Source: Chamaecrista fasciculata
Lineage: Eukaryota > Streptophyta > Magnoliopsida > Fabales > Fabaceae
Direction: 5' to 3'
NCBI GenBank assembly: GCA_003254925.1
Contig: QANZ01016493.1
Location: 1 to 64,000, forward strand
DNA: 64,000 nucleotides
The position numbers and the translations under genes were made by a program. Every line of letters starts with the position of its first letter. The first letter of the stretch is position 1. Shown here one piece after another: positions 11,724 through 23,249 of this stretch. The notes below the pieces were generated by a model. The model searched no databases and was not told where the DNA came from. It saw only the letters and a list, made by a program, of their open reading frames with translations.

Positions 11724-12047
11724 ATGGCTGGCCTTCAACAATACAACTTTTTTCCCACTGATCTTTTCTACCCTCGTCCTCCTCCTTCATCTTCTTCTTC
11801 TCCATCTTTGATTCCTCTTAAATCCCCTGATTCTGAATCCATCACTAATGATCAAGATCTTCAGCAAAAGCAGCAGCAGCCACAACAGCAGAAAAAACCC
11901 AAAAGTGTGATGATCAAGCCTCCTTCTAAGACTTCTTTGGTTTGTAATCGCAGAACCCAATTTGGGAGTGTCAGTGATCACTTTCACAAGAAGCAACAAT
12001 CTAAATTCTCAGCAACCCCACTTTCTTGGATGGTTCGTTTGGATTAA
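11724..12047 (+). CDS. Small uncharacterised plant protein (107 aa)
   Basis: Single exon, 107 residues. The start MAGLQQYNFFPTDLFYPRPP fits a short hydrophobic/aromatic N-terminal motif that I recall from small uncharacterised eudicot proteins. It is followed by Pro/Ser-rich and Gln-rich low-complexity segments (residues about 18-55) and a basic C-terminal half with KPKSVMIKPPSKTSLVCNRR. No enzyme motif, signal peptide or membrane segment is visible. Support for a real gene: a TATA-like CTATATATATAG about 130 bases upstream, a CT-rich leader directly before the ATG, codon use unlike the flanking AT desert, and a T-rich downstream region. Function unknown. A minus-strand ORF over the same bases is a shadow. 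Confidence 0.7.
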   Translation: MAGLQQYNFFPTDLFYPRPPPSSSSSPSLIPLKSPDSESITNDQDLQQKQQQPQQQKKPKSVMIKPPSKTSLVCNRRTQFGSVSDHFHKKQQSKFSATPLSWMVRLD

Positions 12048-14544
12048 GGAACAAATATCTTTGAATTTTGTGTACCTTTTTTACCATGGCTTTTTCAAGA
12101 TTCTGTAAATTATTGAAGGAGGAGGGAGGGGTAAGGGTATATTTCAATCCTTTTATTTTTCTTTTTTTCTTTTTCCTCTAGGCTTAATGTCGGATTTTTC
12201 ATCCCAGTAGTTAATATACAAGACTTTTTTTTTTTCTTTATATACGTTTTTTCTTGATGTTCTTTTTACGTTATTTTATATTTGCTCTGTTTTCTTTGAA
12301 GTTTGCTCTGTTTTCTCTGTTTTTCTTCCAGCATCACCGCCAATAAAAGAAAAATAAGAAAAGGAATTGGATGAACCTAAGATTTATTATATTATAACCT
12401 AATTGAGACGGATTTTTCAAAGTTCTTTTATTAAAACTTGTGTTTGATTCAAACTTGAAAGTATCTCTTCTCTGTTTTCATCGTTCCTCTAAATTTGTTT
12501 TTCTTGAACAAAAAATTTGTATGAATTTTGTTACGTATTTGGCAACGAGATTCTAAGTTAAACGAATAAACTGGAATCAATTATAGAGACTATTGGTATT
12601 ATCGATCTGTTTACAAACAAAATCAACGAAGAATGAATCAATTAACCAAACGAGAAAGTTAAGGATAGTTTGTTTCAGAATTCACACAGTGCTCACGAAA
12701 AAACTCAAAACATTCAACCTTGTCAACCATGAACAGTAATTCTCATGTGGAAAACGAAGATTAAAATAAAAAAAAAAAAAGATTCAAACTTAAAATAAAT
12801 AAATTAATTAATAAATAGGGAGTCGTCATCCACGGCGTGCAACATACGAAGGCATTTTTGTGAATCCGAATATTCGCATGAATGTGCTTGTGTTTAGCTG
12901 CTTTGTTTGGTCTTGTTAATTAGTTAAGCTCAAGATTGATGGCTCAAATAATAATGACAAAAACTTTTTTTCTTTTTTTAATTTTATATTAATTTTTTTT
13001 GTCAATTTTATTTTAAAATTTTATATTTTTGTCTTTTATCTGTTACTTATATTCATATAATAAACTAAATAATACATTTTTTTTGTAATTTTTAATTTGA
13101 GTTAATATTTAGTTTATATAATTTTACATTACATGTCAATAATCACATGCTATGATATCTGGATACTTATTTTTTAAGGCGTGTCGCCGTGTCAGACACG
13201 TGTGTGTTTTGTTCCATAGATCACATGAAATTTTCAATTACTTTCTAGAATAAAATAAGAATAAAAATGATAAAACCAATCAAAGTATAAAATTTTAAAA
13301 ATAAACAAACCAAAAAAGATGTATGTAATTTTCTTTTTTTTAAAAAAAGTGTTTTGCCAAAAATAGCTATTTCAATTTTGGGCCATGCACAAGCGTCAGA
13401 ATGGAAGCATCTTTCCCTTTCTTTTCTTCTTTAATTTGAACTAGAAAAATCTTTTAGAATAGTAATTTCGAATGAGAGAACGAGAGAAAATAGTAACGAA
13501 TATTTTGATAACGAGCTTTATAACCTAAAATTCTTATTCACTCTGATAAAAAAAAATGGTAAGCAATCAACAAAATCATATTAAGAAGGAATGAATCATA
13601 TTTGATAGTTGCCTAAGTGTTACGCAGTCCATGAATCTTAGTTGTAAGCAAATCGAAGTCAATAGTGGCCGCCTGAGAAGAATAAAATAGAGGGAACGTC
13701 AGTAATTTAATAAATATATTATGTGTTTTGGAGCAAGTTTATTAGAGAGTCCTCTAATATATTCGATTTTTGTCACACATATTATAGTAGAGAAGAGGGA
13801 ATATATAAAATCAATTATAGTAATAGCTTTGTGTTTGTGTGGAGAGGAGAATTTGACTTTCTAGTTGAGTTGATTGACTTTATGTGTTTATAGATTTGAA
13901 TTGGAGAATCAAGAACGACCATAAGTTCCATTCAAAGATATATCGTTATAGGTGGTTAGATTAGTGGCCACCTACCATCTCATGGTCAAGGTATACAGTT
14001 TTTGGAGTGATAGGCCAATCTACTTTTCTCACAACTTTTGGTCTTCTCTTTTTTTTTTTTGTTTTTGTTTTTGGGTCTTTGTAGTATTTTCTTTTTTGTC
14101 CGAAAGATATTTCATTCATCAAAAGAAATAAGAGAAGGTTATACAATAGGAAGACCCATTAAAGTATAAATCTACCAATTTAAATATAGTCTTACAATAG
14201 CTGAGGAGGAGAAGAAAAAAAATTCAGATCTCCTATACAACCAAATTTATAAAATATCTAAAAAGATAAAGAAAACTTGAAAAATAAATGGAGAGGCAAC
14301 ACACCCTTCATTTCTCTATAAAAGATCAATCTTAGATATTTGTTTTATTTTTCATGTTGAACTCTATTTGTAGATCAAAGATACTTTTTTTAACAGCATA
14401 ATCTGGGCAAAACTAATATTGTATTGAAATTCAAATACAAAGTCCAATTCATACGTTGGGAAGAAATTAAAAGCAGTATAATGTGTATTTATGATTTGAA
14501 TCCTGTTAATTTTTCTAAAGTTAGTAAGATACATTTTTTTTTTA
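12048..14544. other. Intergenic, AT-rich, with a solo MITE-end fragment
   Basis: No gene seen. About 13177-13205 carries GGCGTGTCGCCGTGTCAGACACGTG, a piece of the subterminal sequence of the hAT-like MITE family present at 14553 and 22918. Several poly-T tracts otherwise. Confidence 0.5.
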
Positions 14545-14552
14545 CTTATATT

Positions 14553-14888
14553 CTATGAAGTATGCACTGACACGAACACGGGATACGACACGGACTGACA
14601 CGCCTAATTCTCAAATTTACAGGACACGACACGACATATATTTATATATATAAATAATTAAAAATCTATAAATTTTAATGAAATTTTTAAAAATTACGAT
14701 ATATATTCATAATATATGTCATATATAACACTATTTTTTATTTTTTGTCATGATAAAGTCAAAAAAATATTAATTTTATATTCTGAAACTTATGAATATG
14801 TATCGTGTGGGTGTCGTACAGGTGTCGGATACGGACACGTATCCGACACGACAGCACGCTATCAAAATGAAGTGTCGATGCTTCATAG
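14553..14888. mobile_element. hAT-like MITE, copy 1, with 8-bp target duplication
   Basis: A 336-bp element with terminal inverted repeats CTATGAAG.. / ..CTTCATAG. Its subterminal regions are packed with GACACG/CGTGTC motifs on both sides and its centre is AT-rich. It is flanked by an exact 8-bp duplication CTTATATT (14545-14552 and 14889-14896). Short TIRs, subterminal motif clusters and an 8-bp duplication are hallmarks of hAT non-autonomous elements. The ORFs inside it are not genes. Confidence 0.9.
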
Positions 14889-14896
14889 CTTATATT

Positions 14897-15610
14897 TAAC
14901 AAAAGAAGCGCTGTATATTTTTTTTCATCTAGAATCAGCGCAGACAAATTTTTTAAATTTTTGTTGGAGGATCTTAATCCCTATATATATATATATATTT
15001 AAAGAAGGGGTTTGAAGTATAGGAAATATTTTTTTTTTGGCCTGAGTTTGAAGTATAGGAAACTAGTATGAGACCCGTGTGTTCGCATGACTTTTTTTCC
15101 TTACAATTTATATAATTGGGAATATCCTTCACACACCTTGCCAATTAAGTTCATCCATCAAATGTTGTGCTTTTGCGACATCAAGATCAACCTTTCGTCT
15201 ATACAGATTGGAAAAAAAAGACAAATCCAAAATGTCATCTAAGTGAAGGAAATGATATTATATATAAAGGAATCACTAATATATTTAGCATCGGCAGCCA
15301 CCAGTTGGTTATAATTAGCAGTTGCAGCTATGGATTGATCTGATCAGGAAAATTCACTTGAATTATATACATCATCTAATCAAGATGTAGAAAGTATGCA
15401 TTACCAAGCAAATCAGGATCAAGATGTGCTTATGCTTACTTCCAAGATAGTGTTGTCACATTCACAGAAAAGTTTATATAAATTCTTCACTTATTCAATT
15501 GATTTATTTTCATTTGCCACTTTGGGAGCCAAACCATCAACAACCATTGCAGCACCTTATCTTGCAGCACCATCAACAACCATCAACAACCATGTGCTTA
15601 TTCAATTGAT
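14897..15610. other. Intergenic, with local short duplications
   Basis: No confident gene. CTTATTCAATTGATTTAT occurs twice (about 15491 and 15599) and ACCATCAACAACCAT recurs (about 15534-15595), suggesting small local duplications next to the broken gene downstream. Confidence 0.45.
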
Positions 15611-15615
15611 TTATT

Positions 15616-16116
15616 TCACTTATTCAAGGATCCCTCTGGTCTATCCACAGCAGTGAAGCCATATCTTGCAGCCTCTGCTGTTGTATCAGAACAAACTATG
15701 GCTTTCCCAAACTGTTTGAAATTTGAAACAAACACGAAATTTATGTATAGAACAATAAGAAGATGATTGCCGAGAGACATACAGGGAGTTTAATATAGAG
15801 TAATCGGCAATTACCTTGAGAGCGTCGTGGCATAGATGAATGATCCAGAGGTGATTGATTCACCGGAATCTCCAAACGTGTCGTCGGCTTCCTCATCGGA
15901 ACTGCCCTTGCTGTTGTTGCTGTTGAAGCAATTGCACAGATTGCAGGCGCATTTCGTAGGGGGTGGCTGCTTTTTCTTGGCCGCATTTCGTCGGATTCCG
16001 AATGCGGCAGTGGAAGTGAATGCGGGTGTTAGGGTTAATGGAAGAGGAGAAGTCGCGTGAGAGGCTAAAGCTGAAATTAAAGCAGAATGAAGATGTTGCG
16101 AAGACTGTAAATCCAT
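15616..16116 (-). pseudogene. Candidate two-exon gene of unknown family, probably frameshifted
   Basis: Minus strand. Exon 1 starts at 16116 (MDLQSSQHLHSALISALASH...) and reads to a good donor CTCTCAAG|GTAATT at about 15815. A pyrimidine-rich acceptor TTCAAACAG at about 15717 leads to exon 2, whose open frame reads FGKAIVCSDTTAEAARYGF then TAVDRPEGSLNK and stops at 15616-15618. Both halves have protein-like composition: the first has an Ala/Ser/Thr-rich, organelle-targeting-like start, a KKK patch, a CACNLC cysteine cluster and an acidic stretch. Joined at these sites the frames differ: exon 1 enters exon 2 two bases out of phase and hits a stop. Without the extra CT at the donor the join would be in frame (TTLK-FGKA). 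Either the gene is broken or the boundary is different. Family not recognised. Confidence 0.4.
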
Positions 16117-16144
16117 GCGTGTCGACAGAAAATACCTGGTGAGG

Positions 16145-16290
16145 AATGCGGTGAAATTGGAATCGAAATCGGAAGGTGAATGCGGTGAAAGTGAATCGGA
16201 ATCGGAAAGTGAATCGAAATTGGAAAGGGATGAAATTTTACCGATTCAGACGGATACGAAGTGGAAGAGGAGAAGTGAATGCGGAATCGG
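16145..16290. repeat. Purine-rich imperfect repeat (GAATCGGAA-like units)
   Basis: Successive GAATCGGAATCGGAAAGTGAATCG-type units on the plus strand. They create an artificial Ser-Glu-rich frame. It sits just upstream of the candidate minus-strand gene, so in that direction it is a CT-rich leader or promoter. Confidence 0.6.
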
Positions 16291-16480
16291 AAGAGGAGAA
16301 GATAAAAGACCACGTTGAATATTGGTGTTAGGTTAATGGAAGAGGAGAAGAGGAAATTTGGGATGTGAACATGAGACTGTGAGAGAAAAGCAGGAGGCAA
16401 AGCTGCTTTTTGAAACTGAAGTTTGAATTTTGAAATTAGTCCAAATGAGTTTGGCACCGAAGATGAAATAAATTAGATCA

Positions 16481-16778
16481 ATATGAATTAAATTATTGCA
16501 AAACAAAATAAAAGACACGTGTTGATGTAGTAGTGCGAGTTAGAAAAAGATTACTGTTTAAGTGTTTATACTCGCTAGAAAATCACGCCACTTAAGCAAA
16601 TGAAAACATAGTTTTATTAGATAGTATAGATATGAATTAAATTATTGCAAAACAAAATAAAAGACACGTGTTGATGTAGTAGTGCGAGTTAGAAAAAGAT
16701 TACTGTTTAAGTGTTTATACTCGCCAGAAAATCACGCCACTTAAGCAAATGAAAACATAGTTTTATTAGATAGTATAG
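16481..16778. repeat. Tandem duplication, two units of 149 bp
   Basis: The unit beginning ATATGAATTAAATTATTGC at 16481 is repeated from 16630 almost without change (for example CTCGCTAG versus CTCGCCAG). Each copy contains a CACGTG G-box core (GACACGTGTTG). The second unit runs into a short (ATAGTATAG)n tract at about 16775-16820. Confidence 0.92.
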
Positions 16779-16820
16779 ATAGTATAGATAGTATAGATTG
16801 AATAGTATAGAAGTATAGAT

Positions 16821-17798
16821 GTCTCATCAAATAACGCTAGAAAAGTGCTTTGGCTCTTTGAGGCTTTGAGCCCGGTGTACACTGAAAAAAAAATTAACGC
16901 TAGAAAAGTTGAAATTTTGATTGAGTGCAAAAAATATCACAAAATGTTCTCTTTCAATAGTATGGGAAACTCCATATTGCAATAAGTAACCCAGATAATG
17001 TGAAAATAAATAAAAGTTTACTGTTTGATCAGAAGGGAAGAAAAAGAAGTGCAACTTGCTCATTCACTAATAATTCTAGAAACCCATTAATTAGAATATC
17101 ATTCAACCCCAAAGAAAAAAAAATTATGTATAACCCCCGGAGGGTGTAGTGTAATATATCAAATTTGGCCAAATTCTCAAATTGGTCCTCATTCTATAGG
17201 ATGAATTCTATTTTGGTCATAGAACTAACTTTTATTTCGCTTTTAGTCTTTAAACTTTTCAACTTGTTCCATTGTAGTCCAAACCATGATTATGTCTATT
17301 TTCTGTCATAATCTATGAAGCTAGACTCCTGACTTACACAATTTTTCTCTAATACGTGTTCTAAACTTCTAATAAATAAGTTGTCGGATGAAAAAAGAAA
17401 ATTCTTTATTCTTATAAAGAAAATCAATTACACTTTTATCTCTCATTTATGACTAATGAGTATATCGTTTAGTTCATTAAGAGACTATACGCTATATTTC
17501 AATAGGTAAGAAATCGAGTTGTCAATTTGGTAATATTTTAGGGACCGAGTTGTTAATTTACTTGATAATTCTACAATTAAGAAACAAAAAAAGGTACACT
17601 TTTACTTTTTCTTTAGTTTCTTTTAACCATACTCTATGCTTGTTGATTGAAGGCAGCAGAAGGTACGCAAAGAAAAACATGATCATATTAATTTGGAATA
17701 GTAATATAGGAACTGCTCATTAATTTCCAAATGTACAAGATATGGTGATTGCAGAATATAATGCAGAGGATGAAGAAATAGAAGTGAATGGAATAGAT
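16821..17798. other. Intergenic, with dispersed-repeat fragment and GASA 3' UTR
   Basis: The part from about 17165 to 17330 is a GGTCCTCATTCTATAGGATGAATTC-type repeat that shares its order of motifs with 21605-21750. The bases nearest 17799 are the likely 3' UTR of the minus-strand GASA gene. No other gene seen. Confidence 0.5.
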
Positions 17799-18485
17799 TT
17801 AGGGGCATTTGGGTCCTCCTCTTTTGGTCTTCCAGTTATTATAGCAAGGGCACACCTGCTTGTTGCCATAAGTACCTGGTGGCACACACAGGCATTTTGC
17901 ACAACACTTCTGGCAGAAGAACAAGCATGGCTTCTTGTACTGTGTATTTGAGCATCTCTCTGCACATCTTCCTCCACATTCTGCCAAATTTCATCATTTC
18001 ATTTCATTCTCATCATCAAAACTCATAACAAAAACAACAACTATATATACTAATAATACATTATATATATATATTGTTACCTTGTGGTTGGAGACTTCCT
18101 TCAGTGACGCCATGCTGAAACACAATACACCAAATAATGTATATATATATATATGTCAATATATATATAAAATGCTTTATGGAAATGGAAAATTAAAGGG
18201 AAGATCGATGAACACAAAATAAACCTCACCATGGGAAGGTTGTTAGTGGTGTTAGTGTAATTATTTCCTGCAGGCTGAGGAGCTGGAGCTTCTGTGTTGC
18301 CAACAACAATCTCACCCTGAAATTAACCATTAATGTTATAAGACACCATATAATTAATTAGTCTATAAATATATGTATATATACACACAGATTAAGAAAC
18401 ATACATGGGTTTTCTCCACAAGAAGGAATAACATTAATGTAGACACCAGGAAGAGCATGAGGGTGCTTAATTTTGCTGCGGCCAT
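17799..18485 (-). CDS. GASA/Snakin (gibberellin-regulated) cysteine-rich peptide
   Basis: Four minus-strand exons: 18405-18485, 18230-18316, 18081-18114 and 17799-17980. All junctions are GT-AG and in phase, giving 127 residues. Residues 1 to about 25 form a secretory signal peptide (MAAAKLSTLMLFLVSTLMLF...). A Pro/Asn/Thr-rich spacer follows (residues about 28-66). The C-terminal GASA domain starts ECGGRCAERCS, has exactly 12 cysteines in the family spacing, includes KCCAKCLCVPPGTYGNKQ and ends in the hallmark GGPKCP. GASA peptides are secreted or wall-associated, disulphide-rich, often gibberellin-responsive, and act in growth, flowering and defence. The core most resembles the GAST1-like members. 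TATA-like TATTTATATCC lies about 150 bases upstream of the start. Confidence 0.95.
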
Positions 18486-19834
18486 TATTATTGCACACTG
18501 AAACAGAGGAAATTAATGAAGTTATGTGATTATCTCTCAACTCTCTCAAGTACTGTGGTCTTCTTCAAGGGGCTTGTGTTTGTGTGTACCTTATTATAGG
18601 GAGTAATTGGATGAGTCTACTTGTGTCTATTCTATTTATATCCATATATTAAAGGTAGCACCCACGTTGGCTAAGTTTTAGATACATGGCAACACTCCAA
18701 AATCCTTTCTTTGTGTTTCCTAAATGACATATGAAGAATCTACCCTCAAAAAAGCCTTCCACGCAATCATATTCCTTTTTTTTTTCCTTTTGAAATCCCC
18801 AAACTCACTCTTCTTTCTCCTTTCTTTTAATCTACACAAGTTATATATTATCTTAATTAACGGGATGACATATATATTGATTGTAAAGTAGCATTGTTAT
18901 GTTGGATGAAGCACTTATCATTGGATTAAAAGCTATAATAGTAGTGATGCAACTGTAATTGCTTAGCAATCGCCCAAGCACCATAATTCAACTATGGCTT
19001 AGGTTTATATCCGAATTTCCGCTTTGCAATCACCCTATTGAAATAAAACTCATGAAGTTAACTCTAATACCAGTTGTTGGATCAAACTCTTAACACTAGA
19101 CTAAAAGTTATAACTATTAACAATAATATACGACTCTAGCTATTCCTTTAACACACAATAAACCAAACCTCTAAACGCCATCGTTTGATTATGATTCGAC
19201 TTTGTTCCTAGTCTATGTCATTAGACAATTGCTTAACACATATAGACAAACAAACATAAATTATCAAAAAATCAAAACTTTAAGCAAGTGGGGTGGTTAG
19301 TTTGAAGTTTCAATTAGGGATAGATTGGTCCATGTGGAAAGGAATGAATTGGTCCTGTAGAATAGAAAACTGTGGGCAAAAATTCGATCATATGAAAGAG
19401 AAACATGAGAGAGAGAAGTGGCCAAATCACATGTGCATTCACATGCATAGCTTCCCAATGACTCTCAGAGTAACTAACATATAAAGAGAGTGATAGATGA
19501 ACAAACAAATACCATAAACTAGCTTCTCTCATCCTCTCTCTCCTTTGTCTTTTATACAAACTTACAAATATGAACCAGCATGGGACCTAGCTGCGCTACC
19601 ACATAACATTCTGATTCCTTACTATCATCCCGTGAACCCTATCATCATTTCTGTTTCTTTTTTAATCCCCAACCATTCCTTTAATTTAGGGTTTTACGTG
19701 GAGACTTAAGAGTAAACCAAGCATATATCTGCTGTTGTTAGCATTTAATATTGTGGTTTAGCTCTTTACCAAAAAAAAAATATATATTGTGATTTAACTT
19801 TCATGTGGGTATAATTAAGTTTTATTTTTTTTTA
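18486..19834. other. Promoter side of the GASA gene and intergenic sequence
   Basis: The stretch 18486-18700 is the likely 5' UTR and promoter of the minus-strand GASA gene. Further right I see no gene. Small ORFs at 19293-19559 lack coding character. Confidence 0.5.
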
Positions 19835-20221
19835 GAAAACTTACTATTTGGTCCTTGAATTTACACCAAGCCAACTAATCAGTTCCTAAATAATCGAAAT
19901 ACACAATTTAATCTCAGAAATATTTCAATTATCAACTATTTGGTCCTTAGTGACAGTTTGATCCTTAAATTTGAACTAATTTTATATTTTTTGATATTTG
20001 AATTTGTACTAAATTAATCCTATTTGATCTCTGAATTTGAACAAATTTAAACTTTTTTAATTTCTGAATTTATACTAAATCAATGTTATTTGATCCCTAA
20101 ATTTTAATTAAATTTATGTTTTTTTCTTCTCCCTGAATTTGATCTAGGAACTAAATCATTAACAATTGTAATAATTTACGGACCGAACAGTATACTATTC
20201 TAAATTAAATAGTAGTTTTTC
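19835..20221. repeat. Foldback MITE-like element, GGTCCTTGAATTT family
   Basis: The ends read GAAAACTTACTATTTGGTCC and the approximate reverse complement GGACCGAACAGTATACTATT...AATAGTAGTTTTTC. Several internal direct units of TTTGATCCCTAAATTT type are present. It is a diverged relative of the element at 43374-43733 (same order: ACCAACTAATCA, AAATACAC, ATCAACTATTTGGTCC). Confidence 0.7.
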
Positions 20222-21809
20222 TCTTCTTTTTTTGTTAGTAGAAACTGTTAGCGGCCATGAAAGAGAAAGAGACAGAGATGGTTAGGTATTCAGTTTGTTC
20301 TGTTGGATTGGTCTCGTGAACTTGTTTTTGTTTGGATTCATCAGTCATCACGTTCTGTGGGGCAGGCTTTTAAAATGTGATATTGGTGCAAATGTTTTTT
20401 GGCCTGATATATTAGTGCAAATTATTAGTGCATTTTTTTTAACAAGCTTCTTATGTCATTTATAAAAAGAGACAAATAACTTTACATAGTTACATACAGA
20501 AGATTTAACAGAATTTACATAATTGATAAATAAATTATACTTGCTGTTTCTATGGATACATTGATTAGCAAGAATAAAATAATCTGTGAAATAAAATAGG
20601 CTTGCTCTTTCAAGAATAAATTTAACAAATCAAATTTGTAAGAGGACCTAGTTTAGTTGAGTGGAATTGGAAGTTGAGAAACTATACAATAATATATTTG
20701 GAGTCTCCTATGTGAATTTACTCTGATGTTGAAATTAGTTGAAGTTTAGATAATTCAAGCGAGAAAAATTTTGAGACAAGAAGTCATGGTCTCAAGGTTC
20801 AAATTTATTGATTATGTAGTTATTAAGAAAAAAGATAATAAGAGAGAAAGAGAGTCAAAATTTTAAGAATATAGATCTCTAAATTGTTATAAATTATAGA
20901 CGTTGTGTGGATGGTGACACTTACATATGCTTCGATTAGAGCCACATGAGTATGATTTAGTGGTTCTTTAATTAAGTAGTGAATGTTTGAATTTCACATT
21001 TGGATATAAAAAGTATTTTGTGGCCACTTTCAAGTGAAGGACCCCCAACGAAAAAATTATTTACTATTTTCGACAATGAATACTCTTGATTTATACCAGA
21101 AAAATATATGCTTCGATTAGCACTCGTCGGAGTTGAGAGGCGACCAACTCATATATATCAACATAAGTAAATACAAACAATATAAGATTAAATAAACACT
21201 GTTTAGAAAGTTTACATCCCATTCCTTACAAAATTAATTCTCAAATTATTAGTGTTTCGGGGTCGTACCTATTAGCTAATCATAGGTTTGGACTAAGTCG
21301 GGCTTAGCTCATGGTCTAGAACAGATATCTGGCCCATCAAAACTGCACTAAAATATATGGTTTTGGGCTTAAGCCCAATTATATTTACAAAACGTTATAT
21401 TAGACTTGAATTTTGACCTAGTTCATAAAAAAAGAGGATTCTTGGGTGTTGCCAAATCTTTTTCTGTATTATTGTTTGTGGGGGGCTAGGGGAACTTTTG
21501 GGCTTTAGTGTGCCTTTTTGGGCTCCTGCGGTGTCCTCTTGTTTGGGCCTTGTGCCCCTTGTCTATATTGACACTTTTGACCAATACAAAAATATAGGTC
21601 AAAATATCATTTTAGTCCTCAAATTATAGAATGAATTCTGTTTTGGATTAATTTTTTTTTGTTTCATTTTGGTCTTTAAAATTTTTCATTTGTTCTACTA
21701 TTAGTCCAAAATGTGATTTTGACATTTTGTTTGATTTATCTCATTAATTCTAACTTGAGCAAGTGAGAGTGACAATTTTTCTCTCACATGTGAGTGGATA
21801 CTTTTCTCT
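20222..21809. other. Intergenic, AT-rich
   Basis: No gene seen. The segment 21480-21560 is a locally GC-richer stretch (TTTGGGCCTTGTGCCCCTTG) without a frame. From about 21605 a repeat related to 17165-17330 begins. Confidence 0.45.
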
Positions 21810-22339
21810 CACAATATCATCCTGATCTTGAAAAGTATACACTCATAATTGTATCCATTATTGACAATTCATAAAGAGATAAAGAAAAATATTTTTTTAA
21901 ACAGAAAATTGAAAATAAATTTATAGTTGATTTTTATTCTTAAAAATGAAAAAAAAAAATTCTCTCTATCAACTTACTTATTTATTATTACATAAATCAA
22001 CAAAATCCATTGTTCAATTTAGAGATTACGACAACCAAATTCATACAAAATCACCTTTTGAACTAATAATAGAACATACAGGAAAAGTTGGAAAACAAAA
22101 CAAAGCAAAAAGAAATTTAAGATCAAAACAAAGCTTATCCTATAGTTTCAGAATTAAAATGAGTTTTTGACTTAAAAAAATATGATTATACCATTTTTTT
22201 TAGGAAGAACATTAGGCGTTCAGGTTGAACTTTGAAGCTTGTTAAATTATCATATATGGGTTAGGTACACATGACGAAAGCAATAAAATAATGGATACAA
22301 TTATGAGTGGATACTTTTCAAGATAAGGATGATATTGTG
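21810..22339. repeat. Inverted-repeat pair, 53-bp arms
   Basis: The left arm at about 21810-21862 (CACAATATCATCCTGATCTTG...) and the right arm at about 22287-22339 (...AAGGATGATATTGTG) are reverse complements with a few mismatches, about 424 bases apart. This looks like the ends of a non-autonomous transposon. No exact target duplication was confirmed. The ORF 21946-22170 between them is A-rich noise. Confidence 0.75.
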
Positions 22340-22917
22340 GGATTAATTCCATGAGGCATGATTATGATTTATGAAGCATCCTGGATTGAGTGAGTCATCA
22401 ATTACAACAAGCTCATGTGCATCACACTAATTATATGCACATTTTTCGCCTCATTGCTTCATGCTTGCTCCCTAATTCTCAGACATATCAAGTGATTGCT
22501 ATGCCTCATTGCCTTGCATATTGCATCACGTCACTCATCATATATAAGTGATAGGAACCAATCATCCAAGTGTGTTTATTAAGCAAAGGAGCATCAACAA
22601 AAATATGATTACATGTTTTAAGAGATCAAATTCTTCATTGTATGATTAGTATTGTATCATGATATTAGTTATGAGTTATGACCATATCATTATTTACATT
22701 TTAGAGTAAACCAATGAGAAAATAAAAGTAAAGTAGGGTGAAATTCGGGGAATTTAACCTAATATAAAGTGATAGAAATGATCAAATAAAAAAAATTATT
22801 ATACTTAACCAATACGAAATTAGTCTTAATGATAAACGGTTCCATATCACTTAAATAAAATCATAAATTCAATACTTTGAAAATACAAATATTTTTATTG
22901 ATCCATGGTTATTGCGC

Positions 22918-23249
22918 TATGAAGCATGGACACGGGACACGACACGGACACGGACACAGCGACACGCCAAACTTTCGAAATTACATGACACGACACGGCA
23001 TATATTTATATATAAAAATAATTAAATATTCATAATTTTTAATAAAAAATTTAAAATTACGATTTTTATTCATAATATATGTCATATCTACTATTATTTT
23101 ATTTTGTCTGTCATGTTAAAGTTATAAAAATTTGATTTATATTCTAAAATTTGTGAATATGTGTCGTGTCGGTGTCGTACGGGTGTCGGACACTGACACG
23201 TGTCTGACACGGCGACACGCCCTCAAAATGAAGTGTCCATGCTTCATAG
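22918..23249. mobile_element. hAT-like MITE, copy 2, inserted in a LINE
   Basis: A 332-bp element with a near-perfect terminal inverted repeat CTATGAAGCATGGACAC / GTGTCCATGCTTCATAG and the same GACACG subterminal clusters as the copy at 14553. It is flanked by the duplication TTATTGCG (22910-22917 and 23250-23257). Removing the element and one duplication leaves a reading frame that continues into the LINE endonuclease region, so it appears to have landed in the already inserted LINE. Confidence 0.92.

Noticed and set aside
14716-15015. ORF with CGCRTGVGYGHVSDT
   Set aside because: Lies across a hAT-like MITE and reads its GTGTCGGATACGG subterminal motifs.
16115-16318. Ser-Glu repeat ORF (ESESESESK)
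   Set aside because: Created by a purine-rich simple repeat; no start context, domain or splice support.
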